Origin: Trebouxia sp. TZW2008
Lineage: Eukaryota > Chlorophyta > Trebouxiophyceae > Trebouxiales > Trebouxiaceae
Direction of reading: 5' to 3'
Assembly (NCBI GenBank): GCA_002118135.1
Contig: BDIU01000199.1
Location: 124,001 to 188,000 of the forward strand
DNA: 64,000 nt
Below, piece after piece: positions 40,201-51,598 of the stretch. The position numbers and the translations under genes were made by a program. Each line of letters starts with the position of its first letter. Position 1 is the first letter of the stretch. The notes under the pieces are model-generated. The model had not been told where the DNA came from. It searched no databases and was given only the letters and a program-made list of their open reading frames with translations.

Positions 40201-43200
40201 AAGTGATGTGCCTGAGACTCATATTGAAAGCAATGAAGCCTTGACATGCTTTATGCCCAACAGCTGCTATCATCAGCGCAATTGTGGCTTGCAGCTGTGG
40301 ACATCTGCCACATGCTGGTCTCAAAGACATAATATTGTAGCATAAATGCATCGTGAGCCAGTCCTCAGACGAGCTCTCTGGTTCAAGACCAACAACCTGA
40401 AACCTACAGGTCATGACTCAATGTGATGCAATCCAGTCATGGCGTGTGTATCTGCATACATACATACATACATAATCTGCAAGCTCACCGCTGGTGAAAC
40501 TTCCGCTTGATATTGCCTCTGCTTGCCAGCACGTGCAGTGCTCAGATGGACGCTTGGGCTGGCGTCTTGACCGCTTGCATCAGGTTGCTCTGAGTCTGAG
40601 TGCTTCCTTTTCCCATTGCTCTGAGGCAGAGGCGCCTGAGACAGCCCTGGGCCTGTGGCAGCAGCCCTGCCCTCAGCATGCCCACTAGGCCCAGCTTCTG
40701 ATGCCTTGGCTTGGGACGGCTGACTTGGCTTGACTGTGACTGAGGGTGGGTGAGCCAATGCAGCATCCTGTTTATCGACAATTGTACCTGTGCAACCACC
40801 TGGCAGAGTTTTGCGAAATGTTATCTGCTGCTGTGGTGATAATTTGGGAAGAAAAGATCAATGCAGTATATCACAACAACCACCTGCATGCTGCCAGAAG
40901 CCAGCAGCTGCTATGCTCAAGCTATGCAGATTTTGTCTCACATGTGAGCGCAACAAGATTGCCAACAGAGATTGCCTCATGCATCAGATCCAAAGTTGCA
41001 GGCGATTGTCTTGAATTACCACAGTGACAAAGCCGGCTGCATGGGATTAAATGATTGTCACAGCCTGATAACACATTGTGCATGCTCACATTGGCTCAAA
41101 TAGCCTTTGCCAGCAAGCAGTAGGTAGTGTTGCAGCTTTGCTGCACAGCATGGCATGCATACCTTGCTGTTTGTCAAGGTGCAGCTTGGGTGGCTTGGAA
41201 GCTGAGCCCCTGAAGACACTGGTGACCTTGTTCATCAGCCAATTACTCTTTGGCGCAGCCTGCATGGGCGACGCTGGCTTTACCTGCACCCAAGCCCAGC
41301 CGCGGGAAATTTTGATTGGCCAATGCACCAACAGCAACTGTGAAAGAGAAGTATCTGGTGCTAATGCCGCACATCTTCCAGGAGATATGTTGCATTGACT
41401 ACGGCCAAAAGACTGCAGGCCTGGTCTGATCAGGTAGTGTCAATTCAGAAAGCCTGGATCACATTTGCGCCAAAACCACGCAATCGCTGACCACCAAGAG
41501 GTACTTCATGGGAGTTGCAAGTGACAAAAGAATGTGACATCAGCCAAATCAAGTAAATGTTGCCTGTGACAGTGGTCAGCTCATATGGCGCTTGTGCCGC
41601 CATTTGCAGCTCATGTGATGCGTCACAGTCAATCCTGAGGGTCTCTTAATAGTCCAGGTGCTGCACATGTTAGCAAGATCAACCACATTTGGCAGGCTAC
41701 AGCTTTCACAGATGTGCATCGCACGCAGAACATACACGCTTCCAGAGCCTGAACTCTCAAACAATGTGACGTCACCCGGACCATGATTGTGCACCCTGAG
41801 ACAGTCTGTTCAGAGCTGTACTTGCTTTGCAAATTGCTTTTATGTATGGCTGCAGTCACCTCTGGAGTGCCCTCTTTGCTGGAGATCTCGTCCTCTTCAC
41901 CATCGTCAGCACCTGCAGTCCTCTCTTCAGCTTCTTCATCAGATGAACCTTGGTAAGGCAGATCAGCGACTGAGGCAGGTGATGCTTCAGAAGCGGTGAC
42001 TGAGGCTGTGTCAGGCAGCCCTGCAGCTTGTGGGGCAGCAACAGGCAGCCCTAGATCTTCATCACGGCGTGAGATGCGGCGAGGTGATGGAGACGTTTTG
42101 CTGGCATCAGCAGCCTGTATTGTCAACAACATGCTTCGTCACTGAAAGGGCAGGATAGTCTGTGCTGATAAGGAGAGCATGCATGCATGCCATGCAACGG
42201 TGTAGCCTGATTCCTGTACATAAGATCATCTCTGACTGGAAAAGTCCAGCTAACAATTTTCTCAGCACTGCAAGCATTATTCACAGAATATAAGCTAAGG
42301 CCGTTATTTGTGGTGTGTAAGGAGAATTCAAAAAAAAAAAATGTGACTGAGGCTTGTCAATGTCAACAAAGTCACCAGGTCCAGCTTGGGTGGCAATCAA
42401 TGTCAACAAACAGGTGTCATACCTGCGTCCTGGTGCGTGATTTGCTGTCCTTCTTTGCTAGCCTTTGGCGCAGGCGCTGCTCTGTTGCCTTTGCTGCGAC
42501 CAGCTCCTGCTCGGCGCGTCTGGCAGCACCCTCTGCTGCTCCTTTGGCAGCTTCAGCTGAATGTGCTTGATCAGCTGCAAAGAACATCAGCGTCAGGACA
42601 GAAAGGGCGAATTGTGCTCACAGACAAGAGCATTGTCCCGATGCAGGCCACCATCAACACAAGCATTACAATCATGTTTTTCAGCCCAAGCTTCAGGATT
42701 CAGACCTGCAGGGGACTTCAACAAAACAAAATTACATCAGGTCATCAACACAGAGACCAAGACGTCCATGAAGAGGCAACAGCAAGAAATGGTATACATG
42801 CATTTGCATACAGACACTGCTGCGCCAAACGGTGCAAGTTTTTCAAAGGGCAGACAGTCTGACATGCAAACAAAGTTGCCACAAGTGAGCAAATTGGCTG
42901 TTGCAACCTTCTAAGACATGCATGCTTGTATGTAAGCTGCCTGCAGCTGGCTTGTGGCCGGTCATGAACAGCATAGGACAGACTTTCCAGAGCTAGTCTC
43001 TGCTGTCAGAGACCATTTCCAGTGCTAGTGTTCTGCTGTCAGAAACCAGCTGTGTCTGAAGGTTTGGCGGGTAAGAATGATCAAAATGCTTGTAATGCTG
43101 CCAGCCGTTGTGAGGATGACATGCTGTTTGTGAGCACATACTGGATGATTCAATCTCATTGTTATGCACACAAGCCCTGTGTGATCCTGGTGACAGCCAG

Positions 43201-46200
43201 CATCTTCACCAACACTACTGCTATACGTATCAGCAAGATCTCTAGAGTCAGCGACGTTCACTGAGTGACATGTTGACCCTCAAGCGTCTGACAGAATATC
43301 GTCTGGCACTGAATGCAGCATGCTGCTGCATTGTTGTCGAAGCCCTTCCATCCAAACATCACCTGCATTCTGGGTTTTCTGCTGCTCTTGAGCCAGCAAC
43401 GCCTTGATGTCCTCCAAGCTGCTCTGCAGCGCCTGAGCTGACCTGCAAGGACAGCAGGTACAACGTTACCCAGCTGTGCAGTTATGCGTCTGCTCTGTTG
43501 TCTGCCAGTCTGTGTTTGCCAGCCTGTGCCCACTGATTGACAGGGCTTTGCCTCTGCAGCAACAAGCTCCAGCCAGATTTCCACCTGTACTACATGCGCT
43601 GCAAGTTCATATTGATTAGACCAGACATGACACCTCCTCTGACAGGCACGTCATGTGAGACACAGCACTTGTTTATGTGAGGCATGATTGTCTGGACAGC
43701 TTTTGGAAGTGCCCGCCTGCTCATTGGCAGAAGGTATGCTAAGATGTACTGAATGTGCTTTGCAGAACAAGCATTTGCTTGTGACCTGCTGCCCTTGACA
43801 ATTTCAGCGTGGCAATGAGCATGCTCACATTGCGCATAAGGCGTGCTGTTATGCAGGCCAAAGCAGACTACACACAGTATCAGCAAAACTGACCAGTGAA
43901 GACTGCTACCTCAGGAATCCTCATGTCACAAGTACAACTTGCATAAGCTCAAACAGCTGATCCTTAATTCACTGTGTAAGGCAGAGATGGCCATGTGCGC
44001 ACACTGTTCTGGAAACTCTGACACATTCAAGCATCACAGCTGTGATCTGAAAATTGCATGGGTGGACAAGGCAAAGCTGAAAACTGAGCCAGGCCAGCTG
44101 TTTGTCTTGCCTTGACTGCTCCTCCCTCTCTTGGTGAGCTTGCTCCAGCTCAGCCTGGCTCTTCTTCCTGAGCTCCTTCAAAGTGTGCTGACTCTCTTGC
44201 TTTGCAGCAGCCAGGGAGCCTGCTGCCTGTACCATGGCTTCTTCCAACTGGCGGTGTAGGTCCTGCTTGGCCAGCCTCGACTGCTTGGCTTGTTCCTCCA
44301 CCAGACCCTCGGCCTGCACCAGAAAGGATGAATCATTCCCGAAATGTCGGGGAGTCCATGGGGTCTTCTAGCTGGCAATGTTGGCCAGCCTTGACTGCCT
44401 AGCTTGCTCCTCTACCAAACCCTCACCATCAGATACTCTGTCCAAACAGGATGTTTCCTGTCTTTGACAGAGAACACGCCTCTTTGAAAACATACAAGAG
44501 GACAGTGTCATTGCAGAGCGCATTGTCAACACTTTAGCTGGTTGAGGTACTTGTGAGCTGCTGCATTCAGCTTCGCTTGCTACTTGTTCAATGTGACCAT
44601 AATGTGCCAACATTTTTCTGTAAGGAGGCAATTGATCACTGATGTTGCATTGCAGTGGCCACAAATACCCACTGCCATTGTTGCTGGGTTGACTGGTGGC
44701 AATGAATGGAAGAAGAGGCATATCTGGTAAACAACATCATCTCAGCTGCAGATGCTGCAGTTCAACAGGCAAAAGCTCAGCCAACATATCAATCCAAGGG
44801 ACTTCGCCGTTGCCGTACATTATTCGCACTTGATTCTTGAGAATTTGACTGAAAGGCATCAGCTGGCAGGCACAGCATAAATCTCACATCATCCTGCAGC
44901 TTGAATCTGAACAAGCACAAATAGTATATGTACCTGATGCAACTTCTCTTGCATAGTTGCTTTGTCAGCGCTCAACCTATCCACCTGAGACTGCAGATTG
45001 TCCTGGGTGTCCTGGAGTTGCTTTTTGACCCTCTCAACCTCCTGCTCAAGAGTTGCCTGCTGATTGCTGGCAGACTTTTGTGAAGCCGCCAACTTCAAAG
45101 ACAGTTGTGCTGCTTCTGCAGCAATACTGCTTTTGGACGAGGATACGTTGACTAGCTGCCCTTGAGCATCCTGCAGATCTGTACGCAAATTTGCCAGATT
45201 ACCCTTTACATCAGTCAGTTGCCTCTGCAGCTGCTGCTGTGAAGCTATTGCTGCAGTCACTTCAGTCGCTGCTGCAGCTGCTTCAGTGACTGCTGCTGCT
45301 TTCTCTGCTGCAGCAATGGCAGCTGCTGCCTCAGCTGCTGTATGAAGCTGCACAGCAGTGACCTGCTCAGCAACTGCTCTGTCACGGTCTGCAGCAGCTG
45401 CTGCAGCAGCAGCCTCAGCAAGTACCCTGGCTTGCTCAGCTGCTGCTTGTGCTGTCTTAGCTGCTTGCTGCACCTGTTGTGCTGACTCCACCTTGAGCAA
45501 GGCATCAGAGCGCTCTTTTTCAGCCTGCTGTTGGGCGTCCTGTGCCTTGTCAGCCACTGCTTGACTGGCAGCAGCCTTTGCATCTGCAGCACAAGAGACA
45601 TTTGATGCAAATGATGCTTGCTGACAGTTCACCGTAGAAAGAAGGTAGTGCACAGGACAGCAGGTAGTGGTTTGTGCTGCATTTGCGCCGTATCGTTGAA
45701 TTCACTGCAGATTGGTAGTCGATGTGCAAGATAGAAAGGCAAGAGAAGCAGGTCAAGTGACTGTGTACAGCACTCGCCCAATGCCATGGTAATTGCTGCC
45801 AGTATGCCTGGTAACAGCGTGAGTGCTGTCAAGTTCCACTACAACATTTTGACATGCGACCGTCGGCACATAATGCAGAAGCTTCAGAAGAAAGATGTTT
45901 GCATGAGCTGACCTGCAACTTTCTGGGAACTATCAGCAGCATCTAAGGCAGACTTGAGCTGCAGGTCCAATCCCTCCTGTATCCGCTGCAAGTCGTTGAT
46001 CTGTGCTGTGGAGTCCCTGTATGAACATAGGACTGCAGATGTATGGCAAAGTGGCATTTGACCTTTCTTGGATTCTGAAAGAGATCGAGCAGGCAGATGC
46101 ACAGTTTGGATTTGTCACCAGGTCTGTACCTTAGCAATCCCTTGTAACTAGCTTCAGCTTTGCCAGCCCTATCAATGGCTGCCATGCCCCAAGCGTCCAT

Positions 46201-46758
46201 TCTCACTAAGCGCTCATCCTTTGCCTCAACCGCATCCATCAGCAACTGAGCAGCTTCCTGCAAAGTGTGTGCAGGCTGATGATAAGCACACGAGGCTGAT
46301 GCCTGGGGACACTTCTAACCGCTTGGACAGAAAGCATGTCAACAACAGCAGCAGGAAACCTGTTACTTACCGCTTCCATGTCCACCAGAGTGTCATATTT
46401 CTGGCTCAACTGTTGTCTCTCTCGCCTTTCCTGAAGGAAAAGCTTCCCGAACCTAGCAAGCTGCATTGCAGATCACAGGACTCACATACAGGCGCCGCAA
46501 ACTCGGTGCATATTGACCTAGCAGGGGCCAAGAGACACTTGCCTCAGACCGTAGAGCGTTATGATCATACTGTTTGGCTTCCTGTAAGTATTGGGGGGTG
46601 ACCTCGGTCGCGATCCCATAGTACATGACAGGAGCGTGGCTGATCGAAGGCATCGCTGTACAGTCCTCAAGGAAACTGCGGCACTGCCATAGTGACGGTC
46701 TGAGCTTTTGCAAGAGCAACTGTGGCGATGTAAGCCTGTAAGTGGCCAAAGTAGTCAT
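37275..46758 (-). CDS. Large Ala-rich coiled-coil protein of unknown function
   Basis: Sixteen exons fit in phase on the minus strand to about 1240 residues: 46758-46543, 46460-46371, 46257-46130, 46016-45913, 45583-44934, 44313-44111, 43442-43363, 42574-42423, 42114-41860, 41283-41163, 40787-40489, about 40091-38994, 38639-38544, 38061-37909, 37619-37547 and, least certain, 37279-37275. The N-terminal 70 residues look globular (MTTLATYRLTSPQLLLQKL). From about residue 70 to 540 heptad-rich Gln/Ala/Glu/Lys helix dominates (ERRERQQLSQKYDTLVDMEA; EVERVKKQLQDTQDNLQSQV). The rest is low-complexity: Ser/Pro-rich, acidic (SSDEEAEERTAGADDGEEDE), then Ala-rich with Gly-Ala-Lys repeats and basic clusters (KKRRGRKTNAEK, RKRSNSTTTS). 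The basic clusters suggest nuclear targeting. Exons 1 and 6 appear to end at GC donors (GAG|GCAAGT and CAAG|GCAAGA); GT alternatives break the frame. A cytoskeletal, nuclear-matrix or Golgi scaffold are all possible; no family was recognised. Confidence 0.7.
40455..40475. repeat. CATA microsatellite
   Basis: Five tandem ATAC/CATA units (GCATACATACATACATACAT) lie just inside the intron after the exon ending at 40489 in the coiled-coil gene. Confidence 0.9.
44372..44432 (-). repeat. Acceptor-side echo of coiled-coil gene exon 6
   Basis: TTGGCCAGCCTTGACTGCCT, then AGCTTGCTCCTCTACCAAAC and CCTCACC, repeats 44264-44313 (the start of exon 6 on the minus strand). The copy lies upstream of the exon in the direction of transcription. 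Confidence 0.85.
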
Positions 46759-46981
46759 CGCTCCGAAGCCAAGGAGGCCAACAGTTCAACCTGACGAGAG
46801 CACGTCGCGCTTCACACAAGCGCTCGGTCAACGATTGACAGTGCACTGACTCCGTCTGCTGCAGACAGACAGCATTGTCTCGAGTCTTGCGCCAACGCCG
46901 AAGATCAAGTAGCTTGTTGAGGGTTTCTTTGAGAGACCACTCACCGCACGGTTCACTTAATTTCGCTTAGAACGCCGGGCG
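46759..46981. promoter_or_regulatory. Short bidirectional promoter region
   Basis: Only 223 bp separate the start codons of two divergent genes: the coiled-coil protein (minus, 46758) and the mTERF-like protein (plus, 46982). Both promoters and 5' leaders must share this interval, unless a leader is spliced or initiation is internal. It contains GAGAGCACGTCGCGCTTCAC and several TCG/CGA-rich stretches but no clear TATA box. Confidence 0.65.
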
Positions 46982-47897
46982 ATGCAGGCTTCAGCTGTTC
47001 TACAGCATCCGTTGCCAATCAGAGGGGATTTATTTGCAAGATCTGGCTGTAGGACTGCATGTTTGCCCGCACGACCTCGACGCTGTCATGCCGCACGCTT
47101 CACTTGCAACGCGACGGAAACTAGCGCACCAGGTGCGCAGTTTGCCAGATGTGATGTTAGGCGGATTGTCACAAGCTTGCTTGGCCGGCGTAACGGTGAC
47201 GGTGTATTGCAGAGATACAAGAAGCAAGTCTTGGCGATCTGTCAGGTGATGACAAGGAACAATGGCAAGACGGCATCCAGCAGCTGAAGGATTTGGGCAT
47301 GGACGATGTGCTTGCAGAAAAGAGCTTGAAGCGAGGTTTTGGCTGGTCCAGTCAAGCGTACTGGTGGAAGCAAAAGGTCAAAGAGGTTCCAAAAGCTGGC
47401 GAGGTAATTTAAAGTGTTGCATGCAACTCAACAAGCATGTTAAAAATGTGAGCACTATGTGTTATTCCCCAAGCTCGCTCCCTCAAACTGTAGCTGTATA
47501 GAAAAAAGCGAGTCTTCTGGAAGCTTGTGATGATTTTGTCTGCGCTTCTTAGATTTAGAGGCCTCACGTTTTGTTTAGTTGTCAAGACCTGGCTCCATGC
47601 ATGCCTGTTCACTACCTGCACTGCTGTTTGTAGATAAAGGAGAAGCTTGACTACCTACGTAGTCTGGGTCTGAATGACGATCAGCTGCAAGAGGCAGTCA
47701 AGCACTTTCCAGAAACTGTTGGGCTTGATCTCGAATCTCAAATGAAGCCAAATGTTGAGAAGATGAGCAAAGAGTTCTTTGTCAAGGGCAAGATGTTACC
47801 TAAGACTCTGGCCAGAAAGCCACAAGCTCTGGGATACCAGGTCGACTGTGAAGGAGACTGCAAGGGCGACTGCACACGTTGCTGGTCACACTTTTAA
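46982..47897 (+). CDS. mTERF-like protein, probably plastid-targeted, with a Cys-rich tail
   Basis: Three exons, 46982-47132, 47213-47403 and 47634-47897, join in phases 1 and 0 to 201 residues. The first 50 residues are basic, Ala/Arg/Ser-rich and nearly free of acidic residues, as in a chloroplast transit peptide. The body has mTERF-type helical repeats: LKDLGMDDVLAEKSLKRGF and LDYLRSLGLNDDQLQEAVKH followed by FPETVGLDLESQMKP, then MLPKTLARKPQALGY. mTERF proteins bind organelle nucleic acid and affect transcription, splicing or translation; the target here cannot be told. The last 15 residues hold a tight cysteine cluster (DCEGDCKGDCTRCWSHF), spaced C-x3-C-x3-C-x2-C, which could bind metal. 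The protein is short for the family (two to three repeats), so a specialised subfamily is likely. Confidence 0.75.
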
Positions 47898-49755
47898 ACG
47901 CATCTGAAGAGCTGCTCTCTGGGAACGTGCAGATTTGCATTTGCAATCCTTTCCTGATGGTCACATTCCCAATGCACAGATGACGGTGTGATTGCTGTCT
48001 TAGCTCTTCTCTGCTTCTCAAAACTGATCCACCAATATCTGCATTGCGCGAGTGACATCTCTAAACACTGACACTGTTTTAGTCATCATTGAGGCTTGAG
48101 CACTGTTCTATCAAGCCTTGTGCTGCTTTCAACTTTCAAAATCTGTTGTACATTGAAGCACAGTTGCCTGGCTTTGCTTGTTACAGTGGGCATTTGGCAC
48201 TTGTTGTTTCAGCACTTTTTGACCCTTTAGGTAACCAGAAACAGTGAGGGTGATTGATGATTTTGTTCAAGATGTCCAGTCAGCAACTCAATTTCACATG
48301 TTTGTGCTGAGCCCGGCGGCACTGTGCAGCACATTGCGCAGCCATGTTTCATGCTTCAATCTCAGTGATGCAATCTATTTGATATCGATGGTTGGATATT
48401 GGTCGGTCTTGATTTGTTGAGATTGTGTTACCATGACATTTCATAATTGTCACTGGTGTGCAGTAGTGTGTCCAGCCACTGGTACAGCTTGTGTCCTTGT
48501 TGAACTGGCTTCCACAGTCCACATGGTCATGATTTATGGACTATAAGAAACAACATCCAGACACCTTCGCAGAACCCTTTCGGGCAGGCCACTGTTACAC
48601 GCATCTTGTGATAGAGCAAGCAAGAAGGCAAAGCCTACGCCTTTCGGCACCAGATCCTCGTGCTGCAGCAGATGCTGTGGCAAACCTTAAGACTGAGTTA
48701 CACATGCCATGCTAGGCACGCATCTGCAAGCTCCTACGATGCTCCAGTTCAGAAAATGGTGTTATACTAAAGAAGAACATAGCGTATATTCAATATACAC
48801 AATATCAAGACTCAGCAGGCATCACAGTGTTGCCTCCTGCAGGACTTCAGTGTTGTCTGAGCTGGTGCATATTAGTGTGAGTCAGCATGTCCTTGTGAGT
48901 CTGAGCTAATGCAAGCAAGTTGGACACATGTGTACGACCTGCTGTCATCTCTTCTTCAGATCTGCTGACAGAAATGGTGACTGCGATTACTGAGTGTGTG
49001 CAAGGTAAATTCATGAGTATCCAGAGTCAAAAGTCAATTGTTAGTCTGCTTGAAACTGATGACATGAGCGTTGTGCCGCTTCGGCCATTCGGCGTCAGAT
49101 GTCAAGCAAAGATCTATCGCCAAGAACACAGTTGCAAGGGGCGGCCTTTACGCGTGCAAAGCAGCCACGCAGAGCTTTCGCTCCGCTGCTGGACGCAACT
49201 GGAATGCTGTATTCACTGTCAAACAGGCTGTGACGATCGCTGTACGTGACAAGCTAGACTTGGTCTGCTGGTATGGGCAAAGCACTAGTGACTTGAATAA
49301 TGTGCGGACGCGGCGCTCAATTTTCACATCGATACTGTGACACTCCTGTATAGTAGTCTATACTGTGATCTGTGTGAAACTTAGTACCGCTTGATCAGCG
49401 ATCGCCCTGTGTTCCACTCTGCTCAAGCCTGCACTAGCTTTTGTCCCTGCTCTGCTTTGATCTGGTGCCTGTTGAGCAAGAAAACTGACCATTTACTGCC
49501 GCAGGTCATTCCGTTTGAATGGACATTCCACATGCACTTCATGGCCTCTTCTGCACTGCGTGGCGCCGTCAAGTGAACACAGCTCTCAAGACCTGTAGTG
49601 TATTGCCAGGTGCAGAGTTGCCTTTGCTGCCCTTGCCTGTTCTTGATGCAACGTTCGCATGCGCACTGTTGCCGACACATAGCAATGTAGAGCTTGCAAT
49701 GAAGTGCACGGCTAAGCAGAACTGTACTGCTGCAACATTCTGTTTGATGCAACAG
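47898..49755. other. Intergenic region, possibly with unseen 5' exons of the next gene
   Basis: About 1.86 kb follow the mTERF-like stop codon. Short frames near 48920-49340 and 49519-49803 have no recognisable motif. The next gene lacks a start codon in its visible exon, so one or more of its 5' exons may lie here; a candidate acceptor is at 49504 (GCCGCAG|GTCATTCC). Nothing else is evident. Confidence 0.5.
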
Positions 49756-50771
49756 GGCACTGGCAAAGCTTCTCAACATCAGCCGTGCCAGATTGTACAC
49801 TAGCAAACAAAGCCCTTGAGCCACAGCCGGCAAGCTCAACACAGCAACCGCAGAAAGGATCTGCAGAGCCAGATATCAGTCGACTTCGGCCTGATCTGTG
49901 CAATCAGTGGGATTTTGCTGCAAATGCCTATATTGGCAACAAGGTGATCCACCCTAACAGCAACAGGAGGGTGCAGTGGACATGCGACCAATGCCCCATG
50001 GGTGCACGTCATATCTGGCAATCAATGATCTTCAGCAGGACCCAAGGCAGTGGATGTCCGTTTTGCGCAGGACAGGCAGTATGTCAGCACAATTCCCTTG
50101 CCACACAATCACCTGGCGTCGCCTCAGAATGGGACTCAGATGTAAACAGCTTGACCCCAAGTGACTTTACCAATTGCAGCAATGCTGCGGTTGGTTGGAA
50201 GTGTTCTACCTGTAAGCGTGTTTGGCGGGCAGCCATCAACTCTCGTACTGCTGGCCATGGATGTCCTCGTTGCGGGCATCTGAAGCAGGCAGCTAGCAAC
50301 AAGCAGCCAACTTTAGCTGCTTCTGGACTGACAGGAATGAGGTCCTGGGATGCCGAGCGGAATGCTCAGGACAATCTTGATGCTACACGTTTGACTTTAG
50401 GCAGCGCCAGAAAAGTGCACTGGGTGTGCCATGAGTGCCCTTTGGGAATCAAGCATAGATGGTGTGTAGCTCCGAGTGCACGGCGTTTGGGCCGCAAAGA
50501 TGAAAGCGGTTGCCCATTTTGCACAGGTCAAAAGGCTTGCAAGTGCAACTCTCTTCAGACCTTGTATCCTGATCTTGCAGCCAAGTGGGACCATCAGAAA
50601 AACAGCACCACACCTCATGATCATACACCATTTTCCCGCAAAGAAGTCTGGTGGAGGAATCATGAGCGAGGTAGCTGGCGTCAATCTCTTGAGCGTCGCG
50701 CTAAAGCGCTGTGGGTGCGCAGGCGAGCAGAGTCCATCAATTCTGTGGTTCAGCCTAGGAAGCCAGATTAG
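49756..50771 (+). CDS. Treble-clef zinc-finger protein (DUF4379-like repeats), 5' end unresolved
   Basis: One long exon encodes about 330 residues made of three complete treble-clef units and a degraded fourth. Each complete unit runs: W(D/N)-rich start, (W)xCxxC, H/R-W, a basic SR(T/L)xG turn and GCPxC. Readable examples are QWTCDQCPMGARHIWQS with GSGCPFCAGQ, GWKCSTCKRVWRAAI with GHGCPRCGH, and HWVCHECPLGIKHRW with SGCPFCTGQ. The fourth (KWDHQKNSTTP, then VWWRNHERGSWRQSL) has lost its cysteines. This matches the zinc-ribbon/treble-clef repeat family (DUF4379), which I recall as common in bacteria and some algae and sometimes linked to VSR-like nucleases. DNA binding is inferred. The first in-frame ATG is inside the second Cys motif, so the start codon must lie in an upstream exon; the acceptor at 49755 (GCAACAG) is a guess. 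Confidence 0.78.
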
Positions 50772-51598
50772 TTGAGCCCACTTACATTTAGAATCAGGCA
50801 CAACTATGTGGTGACATTCTGTGTGGTTTGGTAAACATTTAAACAAGTTCAATCATCTGCACTGAGTGGCGTTGAAATGACTTTCTCCAGTACATCTCCT
50901 TCAATAGGCATTTTACCGTCCCTCGGCTTAGCAATTTGAAAGCCTGCTTTTTGTCTTGCACAACATCACTTGTAATGCCGTCAAAATCCAGCCAGAAAAA
51001 TCGTTTGTTGTGTTACATAATGCATTTGTTTCCCGACACCAAACATGGACGTGTTGTCAGTCATTTTGAAAGGTGTCACATGCATTTGAGTGATGAAGCT
51101 TTCACAGATGGGTGCGCATGCTCTGTCCTGTGTGGGTGCAACAGGCACAGTATGGGTAGCACTGTATGCGCTGAAAAGTAGACAACACGCTCTGAGCAGC
51201 ATGTTGGAAGGCCTTTCAACGCTGCCTTCCTGCAGCACCACTTGCATTGCCAAGCTTCACTTGCAGCATGCTCACAAGGCTTCTTTGGATTGTCAACAAG
51301 GCAAACGCCTGTTGTGAGATTGTTGGTGTGTAAGGCAAGCTTAGTCTCAAGGTCAGCTGTAAAGAGAAGCCTGCTTATCTATATGCAAATGCAGTAAAAG
51401 TCGTCTACATCTCTGCTTCACAAGTGGTGCCTGCTGCACTTAGAGCGTACGTACGCAGTATGTATACATACTGTGCTTTGTAAATTTGCTGCTGACCAGA
51501 AATACTCTGAGCTGCTTTTAAGGCAGAAGGCGAGTGGGAAACGAAACAACATCCAGCTACAGGCTAGTATACAAAGTGGGCTACAAGATAGCAGCACA
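50772..51598. other. Intergenic region between convergent genes
   Basis: About 830 bp between the stop codon of the zinc-finger gene and that of the ubiquitin protease on the other strand. It is AT-rich and has no supported frame. It should hold both 3' ends. Confidence 0.6.
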
